NCBI GenBank assembly: GCA_934525735.1
Contig: CAKSZM010000064.1
Coordinates: 1-10,637 of the forward strand
DNA from: an uncultured Faecalibacterium sp.
GTDB lineage: Bacteria > Bacillota > Clostridia > Oscillospirales > Ruminococcaceae
Reading direction: 5' to 3'
DNA: 10,637 bases
This document shows positions 1 through 6,138 of the stretch, piece after piece; positions within the stretch are counted from its first letter, which is position 1; the number at the start of each line of letters is the position of its first letter. Under the pieces are notes generated by a model. That model was not told the DNA's origin. It made no database searches and worked only from the letters and a program-made list of their open reading frames with translations. The position numbers and the translations under genes are program-made.

Positions 1-939
1 GTTCTGGCGGTCGTGCTGGTACTGTACGGCGGGGGCCGCTGGCTGGAGAAACGGGCAGAAAAGCCGGAGACCCGCACGCCGCTGCCCCAGGCCGACCAGG
101 AGACTGTGGAAGTGGATGGCGTCACCTACCGCAAACGGGATGACCTGACGGTCATTCTGGCGATGGGCGTGGACCACGAAACACAGGATGAGTACGAGTA
201 CCGCAAGGCCGGCCAGGCCGACTTTCTGCGGCTGATCGTGCTGGATAACAAGAAGAAAACGGTGCAGCAGCTGCAGATCGACCGCGACACTATCACGCCG
301 GTGACCATGCTGGGCGTTCTGGGCGACCGGTACGAACCGGTGACCCAACAGATCTGTCTGGGGTATGCGTTCGGTGATGGACGGCAGTCCAGCTGTGAGG
401 TGACAGTCGAAGCTGTGGAAAACCTGCTGGGCGGGCAGAAGATCGACCAGTACCTTTCTATGGGGCTGGACGGCATCTCGACCCTGAACGATCTGGCAGG
501 GGGCGTCACGGTGACGCTGGAAGATGATTTTTCTGCCATCGACCCGGCAATGACCAAGGGCACGACCCTGACGCTGTGGGGCGATCAGGCGGAAGTTTAC
601 GTCCGCACCCGCCGCAGCATCGGCGTGGGCACCAATGAAGCCCGCATGGTCCGGCAGGAGCAGTACATCCGGCAGATCACCGGTCAGCTGGATGAAAAAG
701 TGCGGCAGGATCAGAACTTTGTTCTGACTGCCTACGATGCGCTGGAACCGTATCTTTATACCAACATTCCCCGCGGGCAGCTTGCCAACGAGGCATGGGC
801 AGCAAAGGATTACGAAAGGCTGGAAACCATCAAACCGGAGGGTACCTATCAGGTGGGCGACGACGGCTTTATGGAGTTTTATCCGGATGCGGCGAGCCTG
901 CAACAGGCAGTGCTGCAACTTTTTTACGAAAAAACGTAA
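1..939 (+). CDS. LCP (LytR-CpsA-Psr) family protein, 5' end cut by window edge
   Basis: LCP enzymes sit in the cytoplasmic membrane and move undecaprenyl-linked glycopolymers (teichoic acid, capsule) onto peptidoglycan. The frame is open from base 1. The first visible residues, VLAVVLVLYGG, look like the end of an N-terminal membrane anchor, so the true start probably lies left of the window; a GTG at 13 falls inside this hydrophobic run and is unlikely. Counting codons from base 1, family landmarks are GVD at 56-58, D74 in QAD, the RDT motif at 95-97, YAFGDG at 122-127, the R-x-R pair R202/R204 and the later R218-Q219. All match residues that bind the polyprenyl pyrophosphate in characterised members. 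The Arg usually found two residues before D74 is Gln here. It stands ahead of capsule chain-length and kinase genes, which fits a role in attaching the locus polysaccharide to the wall. Family call is secure; the exact substrate is inferred. Confidence 0.88.
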   Translation, partial: VLAVVLVLYGGGRWLEKRAEKPETRTPLPQADQETVEVDGVTYRKRDDLTVILAMGVDHETQDEYEYRKAGQADFLRLIVLDNKKKTVQQLQIDRDTITPVTMLGVLGDRYEPVTQQICLGYAFGDGRQSSCEVTVEAVENLLGGQKIDQYLSMGLDGISTLNDLAGGVTVTLEDDFSAIDPAMTKGTTLTLWGDQAEVYVRTRRSIGVGTNEARMVRQEQYIRQITGQLDEKVRQDQNFVLTAYDALEPYLYTNIPRGQLANEAWAAKDYERLETIKPEGTYQVGDDGFMEFYPDAASLQQAVLQLFYEKT

Positions 940-945
940 AATGTG

Positions 946-976
946 CGGAAAGCATATTTGAGATAAAATGCTTCCG
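946..976 (+). other. Small hairpin between the LCP gene and the secreted-protein gene
   Basis: CGGAAAGCAT at 946-955 can pair with ATGCTTCCG at 968-976, with one bulged A. No T-run follows, so it does not look like an intrinsic terminator. A TAAAAT sequence at 964-969 could be a -10 box, but I see no good -35 at 17 bases. The hairpin lies just ahead of the ribosome binding site of the next gene and may affect mRNA stability or processing. Low certainty. Confidence 0.3.
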
Positions 977-1004
977 GAGGGGAGCAACAGAAAGGGGTAT
1001 TCAT

Positions 1005-1643
1005 ATGAAAATGAAAAAACTGACGGCAATTGCAATTTCGGCAGCCCTGCTGGTGAGCATGGCTGTTGCTACAGCATTTGCGGTGGAGTCCACTCCCAGC
1101 AAGACCGGCACCGATGCAGATGCCGGCAAAACGGATGTGACGATCTCCGGTACGGGCGATGTGGCGTATACCAAGCCGGCGGATACCGAGCAGAAAAAGA
1201 CGCTGTATGTTGAGGTCAAAGCGACCGAAGACTCCGCCAAGGAAGAAACCAAACTGAAGAATGAAGGCGTCGAGGACTATCTGGGCACAAAGACGGCCGA
1301 AAGCGCAGCTGAGATCCTTCGCACTGAAAAGAACAATGTGACGGTCAGCGAGATCAAGGAAGTGAAAGTCACCGGTTACAGCGATGAGATGGAGGACGTT
1401 ACCCTGAAAGTCCCCTTTGCAGCTCTGCCCGAAGAGGGCACAAAGGTTGCCGTTGTGGTCCGCGTGACGACCCCGAACGGTCAGACCATCGATCTGCCGG
1501 TGTCCGGTATCGTTGTGGAAGAGACGGTGATCGTGAACGGTGTGGCCCGCAAGGTGCGTAAGGTCATGTTCACGCTGGATGGCGTCACGATGCGCAATGT
1601 GGAAGCCGGTAAGGTCTATGTGGCTGCTGTGACCACCAGGTAA
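1005..1643 (+). CDS. Exported protein of unknown function in capsule locus
   Basis: I do not recognise this 212-residue protein. The ATG at 1005 is chosen because AAGGGG lies about 8 bases upstream and the protein then begins with a classic signal peptide: MKMKK, a hydrophobic stretch to about residue 24, and likely cleavage after ATAFA. The frame is open further upstream, but that part overlaps the LCP gene in another frame and is spurious. After the signal, about 20 residues are rich in Ser, Thr, Asp and Gly, like a linker. The rest alternates short Val/Thr-rich strands with polar turns, suggesting a beta-sandwich, with a charged Glu/Lys segment near residues 75-120. There is no lipobox cysteine, no LPxTG-like sorting motif and no C-terminal membrane segment, so it is probably released or held non-covalently at the surface. 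A partner role for the LCP protein or the Wzz-like adaptor is inference from position only. Confidence 0.85.
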   Translation: MKMKKLTAIAISAALLVSMAVATAFAVESTPSKTGTDADAGKTDVTISGTGDVAYTKPADTEQKKTLYVEVKATEDSAKEETKLKNEGVEDYLGTKTAESAAEILRTEKNNVTVSEIKEVKVTGYSDEMEDVTLKVPFAALPEEGTKVAVVVRVTTPNGQTIDLPVSGIVVEETVIVNGVARKVRKVMFTLDGVTMRNVEAGKVYVAAVTTR

Positions 1644-1662
1644 AAGCAGATGATTCTGTCTC

Positions 1663-1702
1663 GCGGCGCTCTCTTCCGAAGAAAAGGGAACGCCGCATTT
1701 TT
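1663..1702 (+). terminator. Probable leaky intrinsic terminator ahead of cpsC-like gene
   Basis: GCGGCG at 1663-1668 pairs exactly with CGCCGC at 1691-1696, TTCC at 1674-1677 can pair with GGAA at 1687-1690, and ATTTTT follows at 1697-1702. The loop is large and the inner pairing incomplete, so termination may be partial. Only 36 bases separate it from the next start codon and I see no convincing promoter there. It may lower expression of the kinase genes relative to the secreted protein. Confidence 0.55.
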
Positions 1703-1738
1703 CGCGTAAAACTGGGAGATTGTTTAAGGAGTGAAACT

Positions 1739-2554
1739 GTGCAGCAGGATACTTTGATGCAGGAACATACCGCGCCTGGGATGCAGCCGGAACGGGAAGA
1801 GGATACCATTGATCTGCTGGAGCTGTTCATGGGGCTGCTGGCGCACTGGCAGCTGATCGCGGCAACTGCTCTGGCAGGAGCCGTTCTGGCAGCGCTTTAC
1901 ACGTTTTTTCTGGTGACCCCGATGTACAAGGCAACAGCTACGATCTATGTGGTCAGCCGCAATGATTCCGTGCTGAACTTTTCGGATCTGCAGGTCGGCA
2001 GTGAGCTGACCAGCGATTACATCAAGGTCTTTGAAATGTGGGAAGTCCACGAAAAGGTCATCAGCGCATTGAATCTGGACTATACCTACAGTGAGATGGC
2101 TTCAATGCTCAGTGTGACCAATACGGCTGATACCCGTATGCTGGATATCACAGTCACGGATTCCGACCCGGAAGAGGCGGCGGCCATTGCCAACGAATAT
2201 GCCGAAGTGGGCACGAAATATATCTCGGAAAAGATGAAGACCGACGAACCTACTTTGATGTCCTCGGCCCGTGTGCCGGCCAATCCCTTCAGCCCCAGCA
2301 AGGCAAAGAACATCCTGCTGGGCTTTGCGCTGGGCTTTGTACTGTCCTGCGGTGTGGTGGTGCTGCGCGTCCTGCTGGACGACACCTACAAGTCTGCCGA
2401 CGATATCCGCAAGTATACCGGCATGGTCGTGCTGGCTTCCGTCCCTCTGGCAGAAGGCGACAAGCCCAAAGAAGGCAGCCCCTTCAAACGGCGCATGAAA
2501 CGGGTTTCCAATGATATCCGCCGCCGTGTGGGCGGCTCCGGGAGGAAAGCATGA
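1739..2554 (+). CDS. cpsC: Wzz/CpsC-like capsule chain-length regulator and kinase adaptor
   Basis: This 271-residue polysaccharide co-polymerase family protein sets polysaccharide chain length and, in Gram-positive bacteria, activates the separate CpsD-type tyrosine kinase. It has the usual plan: a short cytoplasmic N-terminus, a first membrane helix at about 37-59, an extracellular region of roughly 120 residues, a proline-containing stretch at 180-186 (PANPFSP), a second helix at about 191-213, then a cytoplasmic tail starting DDTYKSADDI and ending in basic residues. That tail is where Gram-positive adaptors contact the kinase. The start is a GTG at 1739, supported by TAAGGAG about 8 bases upstream; an ATG six codons later is a weaker choice. 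The stop codon overlaps the kinase start as ATGA, implying translational coupling and equal synthesis. The family assignment is firm; the gene name follows pneumococcal usage. Confidence 0.9.
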   Translation: MQQDTLMQEHTAPGMQPEREEDTIDLLELFMGLLAHWQLIAATALAGAVLAALYTFFLVTPMYKATATIYVVSRNDSVLNFSDLQVGSELTSDYIKVFEMWEVHEKVISALNLDYTYSEMASMLSVTNTADTRMLDITVTDSDPEEAAAIANEYAEVGTKYISEKMKTDEPTLMSSARVPANPFSPSKAKNILLGFALGFVLSCGVVVLRVLLDDTYKSADDIRKYTGMVVLASVPLAEGDKPKEGSPFKRRMKRVSNDIRRRVGGSGRKA

Positions 2555-3309
2555 AACAGCTGAAGATCACGAAGTTTCCCGCTCTGGATTATGCAGGCAG
2601 CGAGGCTTTTAATACTCTGAGTACGAACCTCTCCTTTGCAGGCGAGAACATCAAAAAGATCATGATCACCAGCTGCCATGCTTCGGAGGGCAAGAGCTAT
2701 CTGTCCATCAATCTGGCACGCGCTCTTGCTCAGCGCGGCAAGCGGGTGGCGCTGGTGGATGCGGATCTGCGCCGCAGCATGATCAACTCGACCTATGGCG
2801 TCCGCTTCGAACACGATAAATCCGGCGGAAGCGGTCTGTCACATTTTCTGGCCGGTATGGTCGGCATGGATGAGGTGGTCTATCAGACCGATATCACCAA
2901 TATGCTCATGGTCCCGGTGGGCCGCGAGGTGCCGAACCCGCTGGCTCTGCTGAGCGGCCGGCATTTTGAGGAATTACTGGATACACTGGCAAAGATGGTG
3001 GATTACGTCATCGTGGACGCACCCCCGGTGGGTGTGGTCATTGATGCGGCGGAAATTGCAAAAGTATGCGACGGCACGATGATCGCGGTGCACTACAACG
3101 ATGTGCGCCGTCAGGAGCTGCTGGATGTCAAGCAGCAGATCGAGCAGAGCGGCTGCCCCATTCTGGGCACGGTGCTCAATCAGGTGGACTACGACAATTA
3201 TCTCGGACGCAAATATTATTATAAATCCTACTATAAATACAGCAGATATAAAAAATACGGGTATTACAATAAGTATTATACTCATGAACATTCTGCTGAG
3301 AAAAAATGA
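2551..3309 (+). CDS. cpsD: CpsD/CapB-like bacterial tyrosine kinase
   Basis: This 252-residue BY-kinase is the cytoplasmic half of the two-protein Gram-positive capsule kinase; it autophosphorylates on a C-terminal tyrosine cluster and controls polymer assembly with its membrane adaptor. The Walker A loop ends EGKS at 46-49, Walker A' is VDADLRR at 69-75 with D70 and D72, and Walker B is VIVDAPP at 153-159 with D156. The loop reads SCHASEGKS, lacking the Pro-Gly common in relatives. From Y214 to Y243 there are 14 tyrosines in 30 residues, spaced by Lys, Ser and Gly, making an unusually dense phosphorylation tail. The DNA coding for this tail is clearly more AT-rich than its surroundings because of TAT and AAA codons. 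Start and stop overlap the adaptor upstream and the phosphatase downstream by 4 bases each. Very secure call. Confidence 0.95.
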   Translation: MKQLKITKFPALDYAGSEAFNTLSTNLSFAGENIKKIMITSCHASEGKSYLSINLARALAQRGKRVALVDADLRRSMINSTYGVRFEHDKSGGSGLSHFLAGMVGMDEVVYQTDITNMLMVPVGREVPNPLALLSGRHFEELLDTLAKMVDYVIVDAPPVGVVIDAAEIAKVCDGTMIAVHYNDVRRQELLDVKQQIEQSGCPILGTVLNQVDYDNYLGRKYYYKSYYKYSRYKKYGYYNKYYTHEHSAEKK

Positions 3310-4013
3310 GCGGATTTACAGATTACCACGCCCACTTTGTTTACGGAGTGGATGACGGTGCACGGACCCGGGAAGAAATGTACGCCATGCTGGATGCGGC
3401 CGTACAGGACGGCGTGAGCTGCCTGTATGCCACCTCGCACAGCACCCCGGGCATGGAACCGTTCCCGCAGGAAGTTTACGGCAGGCATCTGGCGCTTGCC
3501 CGGGACTACTGCCGGGCAAAGGGCTATGAACTGACGCTGAAAAGCGGCTCGGAGCTGCTGTATACCCCGGCGGCGGGGGATGCGGCGGCCCGGCGCCGGC
3601 TGTTTACGCTGGACGGTACCGACTGGGTGCTGTTGGAATTTGTGCCGGATGTGACGGCCCGTGAGCTGGAAGAGGCGGTGAGTGCTGTGGCCTTTGCGGG
3701 CTACCGCATTCTTCTGGCGCACATCGAGCGGTTTCCGGCGCTTGCAAAGGGCGGGCTGCTGCCCCGGCTGCGCCGGGAATACGGCGTGCGCTGCCAGGTC
3801 AACTGCGCAGCTGTCCTGAACAGCGGCTTTTTCCAGCGCCGGAAACTGGAACGCTGGCTGAAAGAAGGCTGGGTGGACGCCGTTTCGTCGGATGCTCACA
3901 ACTGCATGTCGCGCCCGACCCGGATGAAAGCTGCGTATGCCCAGTTGTGCGGCTGGCTGGGGCAGGATGCGGCAAAACAGCTGACCGGGCAGTGCGGGAG
4001 TTTTCTGGATTGA
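3306..4013 (+). CDS. cpsB: CpsB/YwqE-like PHP-family tyrosine phosphatase
   Basis: This 235-residue manganese-dependent phosphatase of the PHP (polymerase and histidinol phosphatase) family removes phosphate from the BY-kinase tail, completing the phosphorylation cycle that controls polysaccharide synthesis. Metal-site motifs are all present: D6-Y-H8-A-H10, GVDDG at 14-18, ATSH with H45, GSE with E83, AHIER with H139 and E141, and SSDAH with D196 and H198. The usual ATPHH-type motif is ATSHS here, with the first His kept. Length is close to the 240-255 of characterised members. It starts inside the kinase stop codon (ATGA), so kinase and eraser are translated together. The gene order adaptor-kinase-phosphatase differs from the pneumococcal order, where cpsB comes first. 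High confidence in the biochemical family. Confidence 0.93.
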   Translation: MSGFTDYHAHFVYGVDDGARTREEMYAMLDAAVQDGVSCLYATSHSTPGMEPFPQEVYGRHLALARDYCRAKGYELTLKSGSELLYTPAAGDAAARRRLFTLDGTDWVLLEFVPDVTARELEEAVSAVAFAGYRILLAHIERFPALAKGGLLPRLRREYGVRCQVNCAAVLNSGFFQRRKLERWLKEGWVDAVSSDAHNCMSRPTRMKAAYAQLCGWLGQDAAKQLTGQCGSFLD

Positions 4014-4058
4014 AGAAAAATGGGTCAAATCCTGAATATTTTGTTGCTTTATGTCTTT

Positions 4059-4070
4059 TTTTCATGAAAA
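4059..4070. promoter_or_regulatory. Perfect 12-bp palindrome, candidate operator
   Basis: TTTTCATGAAAA at 4059-4070 is a perfect palindrome lying immediately upstream of the predicted -35 region of the response regulator gene, in an AT-rich gap between two GC-rich genes. The position fits an activator or repressor site, possibly autoregulation. The symmetry is seen; the role is inferred, and AT-rich DNA can give such palindromes by chance. Confidence 0.4.
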
Positions 4071-4071
4071 C

Positions 4072-4101
4072 CTTACAGACAAAGGGTCGGAGTGATAAAA
4101 T
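4072..4101 (+). promoter_or_regulatory. Predicted promoter for the response regulator
   Basis: An extended -10 TGATAAAAT lies at 4093-4101 (TAAAAT matches TATAAT at 5 of 6), with CTTACA at 4072-4077 as a -35 matching TTGACA at 4 of 6 and an 18-base spacer. Transcription would start near 4108, giving a leader of about 33 bases. The 127-base gap has no clear terminator after the phosphatase gene, so read-through from the capsule operon is also possible. Confidence 0.55.
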
Positions 4102-4117
4102 AATAAAAGAGTGTGTT

Positions 4118-4144
4118 ATGGAAGATGCGGGGGTATATGCATGA
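4118..4144 (+). other. Eight-codon leader ORF overlapping the regulator start
   Basis: ATG at 4118 opens a short frame, MEDAGVYA, whose stop TGA at 4142-4144 overlaps the regulator's ATG at 4141 as ATGA. A weak AAGAG lies upstream. If translated, it would deliver ribosomes to the regulator start. Such a short frame can easily arise by chance, so this is only a candidate. Confidence 0.25.
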
Positions 4145-4986
4145 AAATTCTGGTTGTCGATGATGGACAGCTTGCGGTCAATTCGCTGATCCGCATCCTC
4201 TGCCGTGTTGCGCCCGATTGCGACTATATCAGCGCCATGACAACGGAAGATGCGCTGAGCTGGATGCGTCAGGGGCCGATGGACGCGGCATTTCTGAATC
4301 TGGAAATGCCGGGCATGAACGGTCTTGCTCTGGCACGTATGATCCAGAAGCTGCAGCCGCGCTGCAATCTGATCGTGGTGACAGAGCACCCGGAATATGC
4401 GCTGGAAGCGCTGCAGATCTTTGTCAGCGGTTTTCTGCTCAAGCCGGCAAATGAAACGGACGTGCGCAATGTATTGGATCATCTGCGCTACCCGCCCGAT
4501 GATGCTCCGGCAGGCATCAAGATCCAGTGCTTCGGCAATTTCGAGATCTTTGTGGGCGGGCGGCCGCTCTCCTTCAAGCGCAGCAAGAGCAAGGAACTGC
4601 TGGCCTATCTGGTGGACCGCAACGGCGCCACCTGCACCAACGGCGAGATGTTGGCTGTCCTCTGGGAGGACAAGCCGGACACGGCTTCGCTCCACAGCCA
4701 TCTGCGCAACCTGATCTTCGATCTGAGCCATACGCTGGAAGACGCGGGCGTCACTGGGTTACTGGTGCGCGGCCGCAGCACGCTGGCCGTCGATACCAGC
4801 AAGGTGGACTGCGATTACTTCAACTTCCTGCGGGGCGACCGTTCGGCCATCAACTCTTACCGCGGCGAGTATATGACCCAGTATTCCTGGGCCGAAGTGA
4901 CCCGCTCGGCGCTGCGCCAGCAGGCCATGAACGCGCAGCAGTCTGCAGGACTTCCGAGCTACTATGTGCCGCCTATGGGGTACTGA
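4141..4986 (+). CDS. Response regulator with pseudo-receiver and SARP/OmpR-like DNA-binding domain
   Basis: This 281-residue transcription factor has a CheY-like receiver (about 1-118) joined to a winged-helix domain (about 126-225) of the OmpR/SARP type: the second part opens IKIQCFGNFEIF and includes KRSKSKELLAYL and the W175 region, typical of SARP regulators. The roughly 55-residue C-terminal tail is much shorter than a full BTAD repeat domain. In the receiver, D7-D8, T81 and K101 are kept, but the phospho-acceptor position is N53, in FLNLEMPGMNG where relatives have FLDIEMPGMNG. It therefore probably cannot be phosphorylated conventionally. The ATG at 4141 begins the receiver correctly (MKILVVDD) with a GGGGG-type binding site about 8 bases upstream. 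No partner histidine kinase is in view. Position just after the capsule phosphatase suggests it controls polysaccharide genes, which is inference. Confidence 0.88.
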   Translation: MKILVVDDGQLAVNSLIRILCRVAPDCDYISAMTTEDALSWMRQGPMDAAFLNLEMPGMNGLALARMIQKLQPRCNLIVVTEHPEYALEALQIFVSGFLLKPANETDVRNVLDHLRYPPDDAPAGIKIQCFGNFEIFVGGRPLSFKRSKSKELLAYLVDRNGATCTNGEMLAVLWEDKPDTASLHSHLRNLIFDLSHTLEDAGVTGLLVRGRSTLAVDTSKVDCDYFNFLRGDRSAINSYRGEYMTQYSWAEVTRSALRQQAMNAQQSAGLPSYYVPPMGY

Positions 4987-5002
4987 ACAAAATAAGACAG
5001 AA

Positions 5003-5037
5003 AAAAGCCCTGAAGTGCATTGCACTTCAGGGCTTTT
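5003..5037. terminator. Bidirectional intrinsic terminator
   Basis: The 17 bases at 5003-5019 are the exact reverse complement of 5021-5037, around one central T. The GC-rich stem is flanked by AAAA on the left and TTTT on the right, so it can end transcripts from the response regulator (+) and from the apbE gene (-), whose stop codons lie 17 and 13 bases away. Very clear. Confidence 0.95.
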
Positions 5038-5049
5038 CTGTACGCAGCG

Positions 5050-6138
5050 TTATTTCTTCAGGTGACTGTCCCATCCGGAGGAAGTAATGGTCTCATGATC
5101 CGGGGTGCACCACATGGCTTCCACACCGTCCAGAGATTCCACGATCTTCTGCCCCTCTTCCAGCGGCATGCAGAACAGGCCGGTGGTCAGGCAGTCGGCC
5201 AGGCCGGAGTCGCTGCACAGCACGGTCACGCCGTTGAAGTAAGCGGAGGGGAAAAGGGTGTCCGGGTCGATGAGGTGGTGGTAACGCTTGCCGTCCACCA
5301 CATAGTAGCGCTGGTAGTCGCCACTGGTCACAAGAGCCATGTCGCTCATGTTGATGGCCCCGCCCAGCATGGAATCCGAGGTATAGACATCCGAGGACTG
5401 CCACGGGTTCTCCACGCCGCCGGTCCACTCGGTACCGTCCGGCTTTTTGCCGATGGCGCGCAGGTTGCCGCCCACGCTCACCAGAGCGCTGGTCAGGCCC
5501 CGGGCTTCGGCGGCCTGACATACCATCTCCACAGCGTAGCCTTTGCCCACGCTGCCAACGTCCAGCGACATTTCAGGGTCGGCCAGATAGACGGTCTTGG
5601 CGTCCTCGTCGATGATGAGATTGTTGATGTCGCAGTGCTGGGCGGCGGCCTCCAGCTCTTCCATGGAAGGCAGCTTGTTGTCGGCGTCTGTCTCCGTTTC
5701 AGCAGCTGCTTCGCGGTAGTTGTGCCAGATGTTCAGCACGCTGCCCATGGCGATGTTCAGCTTTCCGTTCGTGGTCTGGTACATCCGGTCGGCCAGTTCC
5801 AGCATCGAGAGGATGCGGTCATCCACCTCTACAGGGGCCTTGCCGGCGTTGTCGTTGATGGTCTTGATATTGGTCACACCGGGGTAATCGTTGTAGATGT
5901 CAAAGAGCTGGTTGTAGCTGACAAGGTCGGCGTGGAGTTCGCTCATCTGGGTGGTGAACTCCTCCTCGCTTTCGCAGTAGGCGATGACCTGCGTCACCGT
6001 GTCGAATACATCGTAAAAGACAGTGCTGTAACGGGTCAGCTCTTTCTGCTTTTTGGGGGCACAGCCTGCCAGCAGGCTCAGGCACAGCGCCCCGGCCAGC
6101 AGAGCACAGACAAAACGTTTTGCGCGGGTCAGTTTCAT
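5050..6138 (-). CDS. apbE: ApbE-family FAD:protein FMN transferase, lipoprotein
   Basis: ApbE proteins transfer FMN from FAD to a Thr/Ser of target flavoproteins outside the membrane, for example in Rnf/Nqr complexes and extracellular reductases. The 362-residue product starts with a lipoprotein signal: basic N-terminus, hydrophobic run and lipobox LLAGC with C26, so it should be anchored on the outer face of the membrane. Core motifs are DVGSVGKG at 193-200, SVGGNLRAIG at 221-230, TSGDYQRYY at 271-279, HHLIDPDT at 287-294 and the metal-site segment with D315 and T319. Length is normal. Its start overlaps the stop of the DUF3783 gene as ATGA, so the two are translationally coupled. No target with an obvious flavinylation motif, and no Rnf/Nqr subunit, is encoded in the window. 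The family call is firm. Confidence 0.95.
   Translation of the reverse strand: MKLTRAKRFVCALLAGALCLSLLAGCAPKKQKELTRYSTVFYDVFDTVTQVIAYCESEEEFTTQMSELHADLVSYNQLFDIYNDYPGVTNIKTINDNAGKAPVEVDDRILSMLELADRMYQTTNGKLNIAMGSVLNIWHNYREAAAETETDADNKLPSMEELEAAAQHCDINNLIIDEDAKTVYLADPEMSLDVGSVGKGYAVEMVCQAAEARGLTSALVSVGGNLRAIGKKPDGTEWTGGVENPWQSSDVYTSDSMLGGAINMSDMALVTSGDYQRYYVVDGKRYHHLIDPDTLFPSAYFNGVTVLCSDSGLADCLTTGLFCMPLEEGQKIVESLDGVEAMWCTPDHETITSSGWDSHLKK

Noticed and set aside
795..1004. Upstream extension of the secreted protein's reading frame
   Set aside because: It overlaps the LCP gene in another frame and would bury the signal peptide. The ATG at 1005 has a ribosome binding site.
3189..3300. Horizontally acquired or repeat element suggested by the local drop in GC
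   Set aside because: The low GC is explained by Tyr and Lys codons of the kinase tail, which is in frame and typical for the family in position.
3282..4028. 248-codon open frame on the - strand opposite the phosphatase
   Set aside because: Shadow of a gene with complete PHP metal motifs; Pro/His/Gln/Arg-rich nonsense composition.
4111..4140. GTG start ten codons before the regulator's ATG
   Set aside because: It would add residues ahead of MKILVVDD, where receiver domains begin, and it lies almost on the predicted transcription start.
3799..4731. 310-codon open frame on the - strand
   Set aside because: It runs across the phosphatase end, an AT-rich promoter gap and the regulator, all explained on the + strand.
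5003..5037. Long perfect inverted repeat as an insertion-sequence end or att site
   Set aside because: It sits between convergent stop codons with A and T runs on either side, exactly as a bidirectional terminator; no transposase or direct repeats nearby.
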